Positions 16,549-23,939 are shown, numbered from the stretch's first letter. The stretch: DNA of 24,149 nt from CAYVBE01 sp964448935 (GCA_964448935.1 CAYVBE010000044.1:1-24149); one strand, 5' to 3'. The notes: generated from the letters alone by a model not told the origin. Made by a program: numbers and translations.

Positions 16549-16574
16549 ACAGGGCAGGGCCATCCTGATATACG
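16546..16574 (+). promoter_or_regulatory. Candidate promoter for pabB-pabC
   Basis: A perfect -35 TTGACA (16546-16551) and a -10 TATACG (16569-16574) are separated by exactly 17 bp. Transcription would start near 16581, leaving a leader of about 36 nt to the ATG at 16617. This is one of the three best promoter matches in the window. Confidence 0.6.
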
Positions 16575-16616
16575 GAAGGGACGGGCTGCTTCCCTTTGCG
16601 GTTGGACTTCCCGGTC

Positions 16617-18026
16617 ATGGATGTGCATACGAGAATCGTCGAGCGCGAGTGCCGGCCGTACGCGTATCTTCGTGCGGTGGCCGGGCGCTCGCATCCCGTG
16701 CTGCTGGAAAGCTCCTTGCCGGGTGGCGCGTTCGGCCGGTGGTCGCTTCTGTGCTGGGACCCGGTGCTGAAAGCCACCTGCCTGCCGGATGTTGTGCGCT
16801 TCCAGGACTTCCGCTCCGGCAGGGAATGGACCGATGAAGGCGAACCTTTCCGGGCGCTGGGCCGGGAGTTCGACGATCGGCGGCTGGATTTGGGTCCGGA
16901 TTTCCGGCTTCCATTTGCCGGGGGCGCGGTAGGGTGCTTCTCCTACGATCTGCGACACCGCATCGAGCGCCTGCCGCGGTCCTGCGACTATGACCTGGAC
17001 ATTCCTTACTACGTGCTGTGCTTCTATGAGAGCGGGCTGGTGTTCGACCACGCGAAGGGCGTCACCACCTGGGTCGGCCCGGAGGGGGTAGAGCCCGACC
17101 TGCCGGAACCCGGCCGGGCGCAGGATATCTCGGAGGTGGAACCGGCCGAATTGCGTTCAAACTTCACCCGCCATGAGTACCTGGCCGCGGTCCGCCGGGC
17201 ACGGGAGTATATCGCAGCGGGGGATATCTTCCAGGTGAACCTATCCCAGCGCTTCTGGGCGCCATGCCCCACGCCGGGGATTGACGTTTACGGCCGGCTG
17301 CGCCGCATGAACCCCGCGCCGTTCGCGGCTTATCTGCGCTATCCCGGTTTCGAGATCATGTCCTCTTCGCCCGAGCGCTTTCTGCTGGTGGAAGGTGACC
17401 GCGTGAGCACGCGGCCGATCAAGGGCACCCGGCCGCGGCGGGTGGGCGACGCGGCCTTCAACGAGCAAATGCGTCGGGAACTGGAGGCCTCGGTCAAGGA
17501 CCACGCGGAGCTGGCCATGATCGTGGACCTGGAGCGCAACGACCTGGGCCGCGTCTGCGACTACGGCACCGTGCGGGTGGACGAGCACGCCGTAATCGAG
17601 GCGTATCAGACCGTTTTCCACCTGGTTTCCACGGTCACCGGCCACCTGCACCGTCCGGAGCAAGACGAGTTTTCCCTGATCCGTGCGTCCTTCCCCGGCG
17701 GCTCCATAACGGGCGCTCCCAAGATTCGGGCCATGGAGATCATCGAGGAACTCGAGCCGCACGCGCGCAACGTGTACACCGGCTCCATCGGATACATCTC
17801 CTTCCATGGACGTATGGACCTGAACATCGTCATCCGCACGCTGGTCAAGTGCGGCGGGCGGGTGTATGGACAGTTCGGCGGTGGCATCGTGGCCGACTCG
17901 GACCCGGCGCTGGAATACGAGGAGACGATCCACAAGGGCCGGGCGCTTTTCGAGACGCTCAATGCGACCAACCTGGACGAGATACTCGGAGCGAGCAGCC
18001 ATGGAGCACGTGTACCTGAACGGTGA
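16617..18026 (+). CDS. pabB: Aminodeoxychorismate synthase component I
   Basis: 469 residues from ATG 16617. Neither this nor the in-frame TTGs at 16596 and 16602 has a clear ribosome binding site, so the start is uncertain by a few codons. The enzyme converts chorismate and ammonia (from a PabA glutaminase) to 4-amino-4-deoxychorismate for folate synthesis. Chorismate-binding motifs are intact: MSSSPERFL, RPIKGTRPRR with the Lys269 that distinguishes PabB from TrpE (PIAGT), AMIVDLERNDLGRVC, FPGGSITGAPKIRAMEII, GSIGYISFHGRMDLNIVIRT and FGGGIVADSDP. The Lys forms a covalent intermediate in E. coli PabB. The pabC start lies inside its 3' end (26-bp overlap), so they are translationally linked. 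No pabA is in the window; it must be elsewhere or shared with tryptophan synthesis. Confidence 0.94.
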   Translation: MDVHTRIVERECRPYAYLRAVAGRSHPVLLESSLPGGAFGRWSLLCWDPVLKATCLPDVVRFQDFRSGREWTDEGEPFRALGREFDDRRLDLGPDFRLPFAGGAVGCFSYDLRHRIERLPRSCDYDLDIPYYVLCFYESGLVFDHAKGVTTWVGPEGVEPDLPEPGRAQDISEVEPAELRSNFTRHEYLAAVRRAREYIAAGDIFQVNLSQRFWAPCPTPGIDVYGRLRRMNPAPFAAYLRYPGFEIMSSSPERFLLVEGDRVSTRPIKGTRPRRVGDAAFNEQMRRELEASVKDHAELAMIVDLERNDLGRVCDYGTVRVDEHAVIEAYQTVFHLVSTVTGHLHRPEQDEFSLIRASFPGGSITGAPKIRAMEIIEELEPHARNVYTGSIGYISFHGRMDLNIVIRTLVKCGGRVYGQFGGGIVADSDPALEYEETIHKGRALFETLNATNLDEILGASSHGARVPER

Positions 18027-18864
18027 AATCCTGCCGGCCGACGAGGCGAGGGTCTCGCCGCTGGACCGCGGTTTCCTGTACGGTGACGGCTTGTTCGAGA
18101 CCACCCGTGTGATGGCCGGAGTGGTGTTGTTGCGGGACTGGCATCTGGCCCGTCTGGCGGGTTCCTGCCGGACCCTGGGGTTCGTGTACACGCCCGACAT
18201 GGACGTGGTGACCGAGGCCGTCCGGCGCACCATCGAAGCGAACGAGGTGCAGGAGGGCTACCTGCGCATCACCGTAACGCGGGGCCTGGACGACCGGCCG
18301 CTGACGGACCTGGACGCTCCGAACCCGACCGTGCTGGTGCAGGCGCGTTCCATGTCTCTGGAGCCTCTGGACGACCACCCGCGCATCTACATCGAGCGCG
18401 CGCCGTTCCCCATAAATGAACATTCCGTGCTGGTGGCGCACAAAAGTACGAGCTACCAGGAGAACTTGCTGGCCCTGGTCGGCGGGCTGAGCACGGGCTC
18501 CCAGGAAGTGTACTTTCTGAACTCTCAGGGCCACCTGGCGGAGGGTTCCATCAGCAATCTGTTTTTCGTGAAGGACGAGGTGCTGCGGACGCCGGCGGAA
18601 TCGTGCGGGCTGTTGCCCGGCATCGCGCGCGCGGCCTTGCTGCGACTGTGTCCCGACGTGGGCATCGCCTGCGAGGAGGGTCAATATACGGAGCGCGACC
18701 TGCTGGCCGCAGACGAGGTAATCTGTACCAACTCACTGCGCGGCATCATGCCGGTGGGGCGCGTTGACGGGAGCAGGGGCGTGAGTTTGACGGCGCCCGG
18801 CCCGGTAACGCGGCGACTGCAGGCGGCCTTCGCGGAGTTTGTTCGGGAGATGTCCGGACTTTGA
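18001..18864 (+). CDS. pabC: Aminodeoxychorismate lyase (class IV PLP aminotransferase fold)
   Basis: 287 residues from ATG 18001, inside the end of pabB, with GGAG 9 nt upstream. PabC eliminates pyruvate from 4-amino-4-deoxychorismate to give 4-aminobenzoate. The class IV fold is clear: VYLNGEILPADEARVSPLDR, GFLYGDGLFET, the PLP lysine Lys148 in AHKSTSYQENLLAL, the phosphate-binding GHLAEGSISNLFFV, and EVICTNSLRGIMPV. Position directly after pabB makes the lyase much more likely than D-amino-acid or branched-chain aminotransferase, which share the fold. It ends 40 bp before the hydrogenase promoter; I see no clear terminator between them. Confidence 0.9.
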   Translation: MEHVYLNGEILPADEARVSPLDRGFLYGDGLFETTRVMAGVVLLRDWHLARLAGSCRTLGFVYTPDMDVVTEAVRRTIEANEVQEGYLRITVTRGLDDRPLTDLDAPNPTVLVQARSMSLEPLDDHPRIYIERAPFPINEHSVLVAHKSTSYQENLLALVGGLSTGSQEVYFLNSQGHLAEGSISNLFFVKDEVLRTPAESCGLLPGIARAALLRLCPDVGIACEEGQYTERDLLAADEVICTNSLRGIMPVGRVDGSRGVSLTAPGPVTRRLQAAFAEFVREMSGL

Positions 18865-18903
18865 CGCAGGTCTGTTTACTGGCGGCAAATCGGCCCTTTT
18901 ACT

Positions 18904-18932
18904 TTGACAGGTCCCGTCTTGACGACTAATAT
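18904..18932 (+). promoter_or_regulatory. Strong candidate promoter for the hydrogenase-metVF operon
   Basis: A perfect -35 TTGACA (18904-18909) and TAATAT (18927-18932) are separated by exactly 17 bp, in an AT-rich island that stands out from the surroundings. Transcription would start near 18939, leaving a leader of about 107 nt to the hydrogenase ATG. No Fnr-type or NtrC/sigma54 site was recognised. Confidence 0.6.
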
Positions 18933-19045
18933 TTCTGTCCTTTGTCCGGCAGATTGTCGGCATGGCGACGGTCCGTGGGACGCGTCGCTCTGCCGATGGA
19001 GTTTTTCCGACGGGCTGTCGGCCACCGAAAGCGGGAGAAAACGCG

Positions 19046-19927
19046 ATGGCGGTGCAGGAAGTGAATATTGTGTGGCTGCAGGGCGGCGGGTGTAGCGGCT
19101 GCTCGGTGTCACTGCTTAACTCTTCTCACCCCTCCCCCCGGAACCTGCTGATTGACGAATTCCTGCCCGGCACCCACATCAGCCTGAAGTACCACCCCAC
19201 GCTGATGGCGGGGCAGGGCGGCGGCGTCATGGCGGTGCTGGACGACCTGCCGGAGGGCGACTACATCCTTGCCCTCGAGGGCTCCATACCCGAGAGACAA
19301 GCCTTTTGTACCATCGGCCAGACGGGCGACCACGAACTGACGGTGCTGGAGAAGTTCGTGGACCTGGCGCCGGACGCGGCGCTTGTGCTGGCCGTGGGGA
19401 CGTGCGCGTCGTTCGGCGGTATACCGGCCGGCAACCCCAACCCGGGGTCCTATCGGTCGGCCGAGCACATCCTGGAGAGCCGCGGCATCGAGACGCCGGT
19501 GGTGAATGTGCCCGGCTGCCCGCCGCACCCGGACTGGATAAGCACTACGGTGCTGGAATACCTGGCTGCGGGCGATCCGGCGGGCGTGGCGGTGGATTGC
19601 CTGCATCGCCCGCTGAGTATTTACGGCCAGCTCATCCACGAGAACTGCCCCCGCCGGCCGTACTTCGACGAGGAGAAGTTTGCCGAGAAACCCGGAGACC
19701 CGGAATGCCTCCACAAGGTGGGCTGCAAGGGTCCCATCACCTACGCGGACTGCCCCCTGCGCGAGTGGAACGACGGCCTGAACTGGTGCGTCAAGGCCGG
19801 CGCCCCCTGCCAGGGATGCACGCAGCCCGAGTTCATAGACCAGACCACGCCGATCTATCAGGAACTGCGAGAGGACCAGTTGCCGAAGATCGGGGAAGAG
19901 GCCACCGTGGGAGACCGAGATGAGTAA
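19046..19927 (+). CDS. [NiFe] hydrogenase small subunit, no Tat signal
   Basis: 293 residues from ATG 19046, preceded by GGGAG 8 nt away. The small subunit carries three Fe-S clusters that wire the Ni-Fe site to a partner. Proximal cluster ligands: Cys16 and Cys19 (LQGGGCSGCSVSLLNS), Cys120 (GTCASFGG) and Cys158 (GCPPHP). Distal: His198, Cys201, Cys221, Cys227. Medial: Cys236, Cys255, Cys258. In typical group 1 enzymes a Pro occupies the fourth medial position (NWPV); here it is Cys248 (NWCVKAGAPCQGC), which would allow a 4Fe-4S medial cluster. Sequence style is group 1-like (YHPTLMA, GNPNPGS), yet no twin-arginine leader or C-terminal anchor is present, even if the frame is extended to 18962, so the enzyme should be cytoplasmic. 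It overlaps the large-subunit gene by 8 bp. The subgroup needs phylogenetic placement. Confidence 0.93.
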   Translation: MAVQEVNIVWLQGGGCSGCSVSLLNSSHPSPRNLLIDEFLPGTHISLKYHPTLMAGQGGGVMAVLDDLPEGDYILALEGSIPERQAFCTIGQTGDHELTVLEKFVDLAPDAALVLAVGTCASFGGIPAGNPNPGSYRSAEHILESRGIETPVVNVPGCPPHPDWISTTVLEYLAAGDPAGVAVDCLHRPLSIYGQLIHENCPRRPYFDEEKFAEKPGDPECLHKVGCKGPITYADCPLREWNDGLNWCVKAGAPCQGCTQPEFIDQTTPIYQELREDQLPKIGEEATVGDRDE

Positions 19928-21449
19928 GATCACCATTGACCCCGTCACCAGGATTGAAGGCCATCTCCGGGTGGAGGTGGAGCAGCAGAACGGCGCCATC
20001 ACCGAGGCCCGCTGCGGAGGAACCATGGCGCGCGGGCTGGAGTTGATCTTCGGCGGCCGTGACCCCAGGGACATTCCCGTCCTTGCTCAGCGCATCTGCG
20101 GCGTCTGCCCTCAGGCCCACGCCACCGCCTCGGCCATGGCCATGGACGACGCCTTCGGGCTGAAGGGCCGGATACCGCACAACGGCGTCCTGCTGCGGGA
20201 CATCATGCTGGCCGCCAACTTCCTGCAGTCCCACATCCTGCACTTCTACCACCTGGCGGCCCTGGATTACGTGGACGTGACCGCCGTGGCGGACTACGAG
20301 GGACCGGACGCCGAGCTGAAGGCCGTCCGGGACTTCATCGAACGCGGCACGCTGGAGCCTTTCGTGCCGCGCTATGAGGGCGACTACCGCCTGGACAAAG
20401 AGGGCAACATCGCCGGGACGCAGCACTACCTGCAGGCGCTGAACGTCCGGCGCAACTGCCACGAGATGCTGAGCCTGTTCGGCGGCAAGATGCCCCACCA
20501 GTGCACCGTGAACGTCGGCGGCGTGACCACGCAGGTGTCGGCGGACAAGGTGGCGTCTGCGCTGTCCTACGTGCGGGAAATCGAGGAGTTCGTCCAGAAC
20601 TGCTACCTGCCCGACATCTTGATGCTGGCCGAGGCGTATCCGGACTGCCTGGAACTGGGCGCCGGGTGTTCGCGCTTCCTCGCCTACGGCGTGTTCGCGC
20701 AGGAAGGGCTGTTCCCGGCCGGTCTGGTGGACCTGGCGGGCGGCGGGCTGCAGGAAGTAGAGCCCGGCAAGATCACCGAAGACGTGGCCAGTTCGTTCTA
20801 CTCGGACGAGACCAACGGGCTGTCGCCCGCCGAAGGCCGGACGGTGCCTCAGGAGGACAAAGAGGGCGCCTATTCTTGGCTGAAGGCCCCGCGCTACGAC
20901 GGACAGCCCTGCGAGGTGGGACCGCTGGCCAGGATGATCGTCGGTTACAACGCCGGCGGCCAGGTCATCACGCAGGCCGTGGACGACCTGCTCGGCCAGG
21001 CCGGTATCGAGCTGAGCGCATTGAATTCGGCCCTGGGCCGCCACGCCGCGCGGGCCCTGGAAACGGCCATCATAGTCAAGAACATGCAGCAGTGGATACT
21101 GGACCTGCAGCCGGGCGAGGAGTGCGTGCTCCGGGTGGAGGTGCCGGACGAAGGCGTCGGCGCCGGCATGACGGACGCACCGCGCGGCGCGCTTGGCCAC
21201 TGGGTGAATATCGAGGACACGAAGGTGGCCAACTACCAGGCCGTGGTTCCCACGACGTGGAACGGGTCTCCGCGGGATGCGGCGGGCATTCCCGGGCCGA
21301 TCGAACAGGCCATCGAAGGGGAGACAATCAAAGACGTGGACAACCCCTTCGAGGTGGTGCGCACGATCCGCTCCTTCGATCCGTGCCTGGCCTGTTCCGT
21401 GCACATTGCGCGGCGCAAGGGCGCCTGGACTGCCACGCTGCCCGTCTGA
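19920..21449 (+). CDS. [NiFe] hydrogenase large (catalytic) subunit
   Basis: 509 residues from ATG 19920, whose ATGAGTAA overlaps the stop of the small-subunit gene. It holds the Ni-Fe(CN)2CO site. The L1 motif RICGVCPQAHA gives Cys60 and Cys63; the L2 motif DPCLACSVH gives Cys489 and Cys492, with His495. The N-terminal ITIDPVTRIEGHLRVEVE and FLQSHILHFYHLAALDYV are family-typical. The 14 residues after His495 are the C-terminal extension expected to be removed by the protease encoded next. The L1/L2 set is complete, so it is a genuine hydrogenase rather than a degenerate Complex I-like homologue. No cytochrome b, HdrA, MvhD or diaphorase gene is in the operon, and no hyp genes are in the window. 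Confidence 0.95.
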   Translation: MSKITIDPVTRIEGHLRVEVEQQNGAITEARCGGTMARGLELIFGGRDPRDIPVLAQRICGVCPQAHATASAMAMDDAFGLKGRIPHNGVLLRDIMLAANFLQSHILHFYHLAALDYVDVTAVADYEGPDAELKAVRDFIERGTLEPFVPRYEGDYRLDKEGNIAGTQHYLQALNVRRNCHEMLSLFGGKMPHQCTVNVGGVTTQVSADKVASALSYVREIEEFVQNCYLPDILMLAEAYPDCLELGAGCSRFLAYGVFAQEGLFPAGLVDLAGGGLQEVEPGKITEDVASSFYSDETNGLSPAEGRTVPQEDKEGAYSWLKAPRYDGQPCEVGPLARMIVGYNAGGQVITQAVDDLLGQAGIELSALNSALGRHAARALETAIIVKNMQQWILDLQPGEECVLRVEVPDEGVGAGMTDAPRGALGHWVNIEDTKVANYQAVVPTTWNGSPRDAAGIPGPIEQAIEGETIKDVDNPFEVVRTIRSFDPCLACSVHIARRKGAWTATLPV

Positions 21450-21471
21450 GACCGAAGTGCCGGACGAGAAG

Positions 21472-21960
21472 ATGGAAACGACAACGGAACACGCGGTAGC
21501 CGTGATCGGCATCGGCAACCTGCTGCTGAAGGACGAGGGATTCGGTGTGCATGCCGTGCGGGAACTGGGCCGGCGGCCGGCGCAGGCCGGCGTGAAACTG
21601 ATAGACGGCGGCACTGACCCCTGGTCGGCGTTCGAGGAGGCCGAAGGGTGCGAGTCCCTGCTGGTGCTGGATGCCGTGCAGGGCGGCAAGCAGCCGGGCG
21701 ATTTTCACAGCATGCCGCTCGATGAGGTGGACCCCGGTGATGCGCTGATGTCCCTGCACGGGCTGACGATGTTCCACCTGCTGCGCTACGAGGCGCTGCT
21801 GGGCAACACGTTTCGTGAAGTGCGGGTGCTGGGAATCGAGCCCGCGACCGTCGAGCCGGACATCGGCCTGTCGGGGCCGTGTCGGCGGCGACTGGCCGAG
21901 TTCGTGGGAGTGGCCGTTCAGGAAATAGATGACATGCTGGAGCGGCTGAGCAGGCCCTGA
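21472..21960 (+). CDS. Hydrogenase large-subunit maturation endopeptidase (HybD/HycI family)
   Basis: 162 residues from ATG 21472 (in-frame GTG 21457 is possible; neither has a strong ribosome site), 22 bp after the large-subunit gene. These proteases clip the C-terminal peptide of the large subunit after nickel insertion. Family motifs: GIGNLLLKDEGFGVHAV (13-29) with Glu22, LLVLDAVQGG with Asp67, and SLHGLTM with His96; these correspond to the nickel-sensing Glu16, Asp62 and His93 of HybD. The length is normal. Its position next to a large subunit that keeps a cleavable tail supports a dedicated pair. It ends 12 bp before metV. Confidence 0.93.
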   Translation: METTTEHAVAVIGIGNLLLKDEGFGVHAVRELGRRPAQAGVKLIDGGTDPWSAFEEAEGCESLLVLDAVQGGKQPGDFHSMPLDEVDPGDALMSLHGLTMFHLLRYEALLGNTFREVRVLGIEPATVEPDIGLSGPCRRRLAEFVGVAVQEIDDMLERLSRP

Positions 21961-21972
21961 AGGAGGAATGCC

Positions 21973-22668
21973 ATGCTGGTTACGGAACTGAAGCCCGAAG
22001 ACGAAATCCTGCAGTCCCTCAAGGAAGACACGGCGGTCTTCGTAGTGGGGTGCAACGGCTGCGCCAGCGCCTGCGAGACCGGAGGCGCCGAGCACCTGCC
22101 CGCCGTGGAGCAGATGCTGGAGAAAGGCGGCAAGTCGGTCGCCGGATCCACCACCGTGGACTTCCTGTGCGACAAATCGCTGGTGCGTTCGCGGCTGCGC
22201 CCCTTCGCGGAGGCCGTCATGGGCAGCGATTGCGTGCTTGTGGTGACCTGCGGCGTGGGCGTGCAGTGCGTTGCGGATTCGGTGCTGAAGCGCTGCCGGC
22301 CCGCCTGCAACACCATCAACCTGGGCGGCTCTCGCGGCACCTGGCCCGGCAGCGAGCGTTGCGCGGAGTGCGGGGATTGCCTGCTGGACTCGACCGGTGG
22401 CATCTGCCCCATCACCAACTGCTCCAAGAGCATGGTCAACGGCCCCTGCGGCGGCACCACGCCGGACGGCAAGTGCGAGGTGGACCGCGAACGGGACTGC
22501 GGCTGGCACAGTATATACCAACGCCTGAAGGACCTGGACGCACTGGACCAGATGAAGAAGATCGTCCCCCCCAAGGAGTACGGCAACTACATGCCTTCTT
22601 ACGACGTGATGACCGGGCAATTCTGGGCGGTGGACGTTCCGGCTACGGAGGGAGGCTCGGATGAGTAA
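21973..22668 (+). CDS. metV: MetV: methylene-tetrahydrofolate reductase C-terminal-domain Fe-S protein
   Basis: 231 residues from ATG 21973 with AGGAGG 6 nt upstream. MetV is the partner of MetF in acetogens and many other anaerobes, and passes electrons to the MetF flavin. The protein has 17 cysteines. The N-terminal half has GCNGCASACETGG (Cys27, 30, 34) and Cys66, Cys93 and Cys99. The C-terminal MTHFR_C-type block has CAECGDC (Cys130, 133, 136), GGICPITNCSKS, NGPCGG, GKCEVDRERDCGW and HSIYQRL. No membrane segment. It overlaps metF by 8 bp through ATGAGTAA. It follows the hydrogenase and its protease without a gap, which suggests that the electron source for MetVF may be the hydrogenase. 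Cluster number and type cannot be read directly. Confidence 0.92.
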   Translation: MLVTELKPEDEILQSLKEDTAVFVVGCNGCASACETGGAEHLPAVEQMLEKGGKSVAGSTTVDFLCDKSLVRSRLRPFAEAVMGSDCVLVVTCGVGVQCVADSVLKRCRPACNTINLGGSRGTWPGSERCAECGDCLLDSTGGICPITNCSKSMVNGPCGGTTPDGKCEVDRERDCGWHSIYQRLKDLDALDQMKKIVPPKEYGNYMPSYDVMTGQFWAVDVPATEGGSDE

Positions 22669-23542
22669 CCTGTCAGATGCCCTGGAACGCGGGGAGTTCG
22701 TGGTAACGGGCGAGATAGGACCGCCCAAAGGCACCAACGTGGAGGCTTGCCTGGACGATGCCGAGCACCTGCGCGGCAAGGTGGCCGCCATCAACGTGAC
22801 CGACATCCAGAGCGCGGTCATGCGCTTCGGCTCCATGGCCGCCTGTCGCCTGCTCATCGAGCGCGACCTGGAGCCCATCTTCCAGATGGTCTGCCGCGAC
22901 CGCAACCGCCTGGCGCTGCAGTCCGACCTGCTCAGCGCCTACGTGCTGGGGGTGCGCAACGTGCTGTGCCTGACCGGCGATCACAACGTCCTGGGGGACC
23001 ATCCGGACTCCAAACCGGTGTTCGATCTGGAGGCGGTGGGCCTGCTGCAGTGCGTGGAAACGCTGTGCAACGGCAAGGATATGGCGGGCAACGATCTGGA
23101 CGGAGCGCCGGAGTTCTTCCCCGGGGCCGTGGTCACGCCCGCGGCCGATCCGGTCGAGCCGCAGATACTGCGCATGGAGAAGAAGATCGACGCGGGGGCG
23201 CGGTTCTTCCAGACGCAGGCGGTTTACAACGTGGATCAGTTCACGGACTTCATGCGTCAGGTCGAAGGATTCGGTGTGCCCGTGCTGGCCGGTATCGTGC
23301 TTCTAAAGTCCGCCGGCATGGCGCGTTTCATGAACAAGAACGTCAGCGGAGTTGACGTGCCGGACGAGTTCATCAAGCGCCTGTCCGCGGACAAGAAGAA
23401 GGCGAAATCCGGCGAGACCGCCGTCGAGGTGGCCGTGGAAACCATCCGGGGGATCAAGGACATCTGCCAGGGCGTTCACATCATGCCGCTGGGTTGGGAC
23501 CATCTGGTGCCGGAGATCATAGAGCGCGCCGGGCTTTCCTGA
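22661..23542 (+). CDS. metF: Methylene-tetrahydrofolate reductase
   Basis: 293 residues from ATG 22661, with GGAGG 5 nt upstream inside metV. A flavin-dependent TIM barrel that interconverts 5,10-methylene-THF and 5-methyl-THF. Family marks: VTGEIGPPKG with Glu18 (the E. coli Glu28 equivalent), INVTDIQSAVMR, the flavin/folate-contact CLTGDHN (104-109) with Asp107, GARFFQTQAVYN, and VPVLAGIVLLKS. The length matches the short MetF that needs MetV rather than the NAD(P)H-dependent eukaryotic type. It is the last gene of the hydrogenase operon. It could feed methionine synthesis or the methyl branch of a Wood-Ljungdahl pathway in either direction; no other pathway enzyme is present in the window to decide. 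Confidence 0.95.
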   Translation: MSNLSDALERGEFVVTGEIGPPKGTNVEACLDDAEHLRGKVAAINVTDIQSAVMRFGSMAACRLLIERDLEPIFQMVCRDRNRLALQSDLLSAYVLGVRNVLCLTGDHNVLGDHPDSKPVFDLEAVGLLQCVETLCNGKDMAGNDLDGAPEFFPGAVVTPAADPVEPQILRMEKKIDAGARFFQTQAVYNVDQFTDFMRQVEGFGVPVLAGIVLLKSAGMARFMNKNVSGVDVPDEFIKRLSADKKKAKSGETAVEVAVETIRGIKDICQGVHIMPLGWDHLVPEIIERAGLS

Positions 23543-23581
23543 CCGCTTCCCAAATGCCCGCCATTGTGGACGCCTTTTCGT

Positions 23582-23610
23582 TTGCAATGAGGGTCTTTAA
23601 CTGCTAAATT
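23582..23610 (+). promoter_or_regulatory. Candidate promoter for the cold-shock gene leader or a small RNA
   Basis: TTGCAA (23582-23587) and TAAATT (23605-23610) lie 17 bp apart in the only AT-rich patch of this gap. Transcription would start near 23617, right at the 5' arm of the long-range stem described next, and about 320 nt before the cold-shock ATG. Confidence 0.5.
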
Positions 23611-23762
23611 GGGCGCCGTCACGGGTGCTGGACACCCCGCGAGGGGTGGCGGGCGCCTGTGTGGGACGGTTGAGTGAAGTGCCGGACGGAGCGAGAGGAG
23701 CCGGGCTTCCCTCCGTCGGGAACGCCGGCCCGAGAGACGGGAGCGCAGGATGCGCGGCGCCC
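23611..23762 (+). ncRNA. Candidate structured RNA (long 5' leader element or independent small RNA)
   Basis: The ends pair perfectly: GGGCGCCG (23611-23618) with CGGCGCCC (23755-23762). Inside are consecutive hairpins: CCCC-GCGA-GGGG (23635-23646), overlapping the alternative GGGTG-CTGGA-CACCC (23623-23637); GACGGAG (23685-23691) with CTCCGTC (23711-23717), enclosing a smaller stem; CCCG-AGAGA-CGGG (23729-23741); and GCGCA-GGA-TGCGC (23743-23755). The mutually exclusive first two hairpins could form a switch. The block does not match RNase P, tmRNA, SRP RNA or the riboswitch cores that I know. High GC makes chance stems likely, so conservation must decide. Confidence 0.35.
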
Positions 23763-23939
23763 TGAGGCCCTTCTCTTCCGGGTGCAGTGACATCTCTCTC
23801 GTGCGGGCCGCGCTCGATCCGGGCGGCATTCACCGACCGTTGTGCACGGACTCCCCTGGCGCCCCCTGTACCAGGTGAGCCTTCAGACGTGCCGCTGCAC
23901 GCGGGCTCGGAAGTGAGGACAGTTTTGTGAGGTGCCATT

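Larger units (their letters stand above)
23543..23939 (+). other. 397-bp gene-free stretch: promoter plus structured leader/RNA candidate
   Basis: No convincing open reading frame lies here. It holds a short AT-richer segment with a promoter (23582-23610), a very GC-rich foldable block (23611-23762) and a second block with small hairpins up to the cold-shock gene. Examples in the second block are CCTG-TAC-CAGG (23865-23875) and CGTGC-CGCT-GCACG (23888-23901). I see no clear rho-independent terminator for metF. Confidence 0.7.

Noticed and set aside
18962..19045. Upstream extension of the hydrogenase small subunit as a Tat leader
   Set aside because: The extension contains Arg residues but no twin-Arg motif followed by a hydrophobic stretch, and GGGAG sits correctly for ATG 19046.
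19833..21689. Long minus-strand open frame (about 618 codons) opposite the hydrogenase large subunit
   Set aside because: Antisense shadow of a gene with complete L1 and L2 motifs; no domain is visible in the reverse frame.
21454..23688. Repeated 13-mer GAAGTGCCGGACG at 21454-21466 and 23676-23688
   Set aside because: In 24 kb a few exact 13-base matches are expected by chance, more so at high GC; there is no extended similarity.
23611..23762. Identification of the structured block as RNase P RNA, tmRNA, SRP RNA or a known riboswitch
   Set aside because: None of the conserved core sequences that I know for these RNAs is present.
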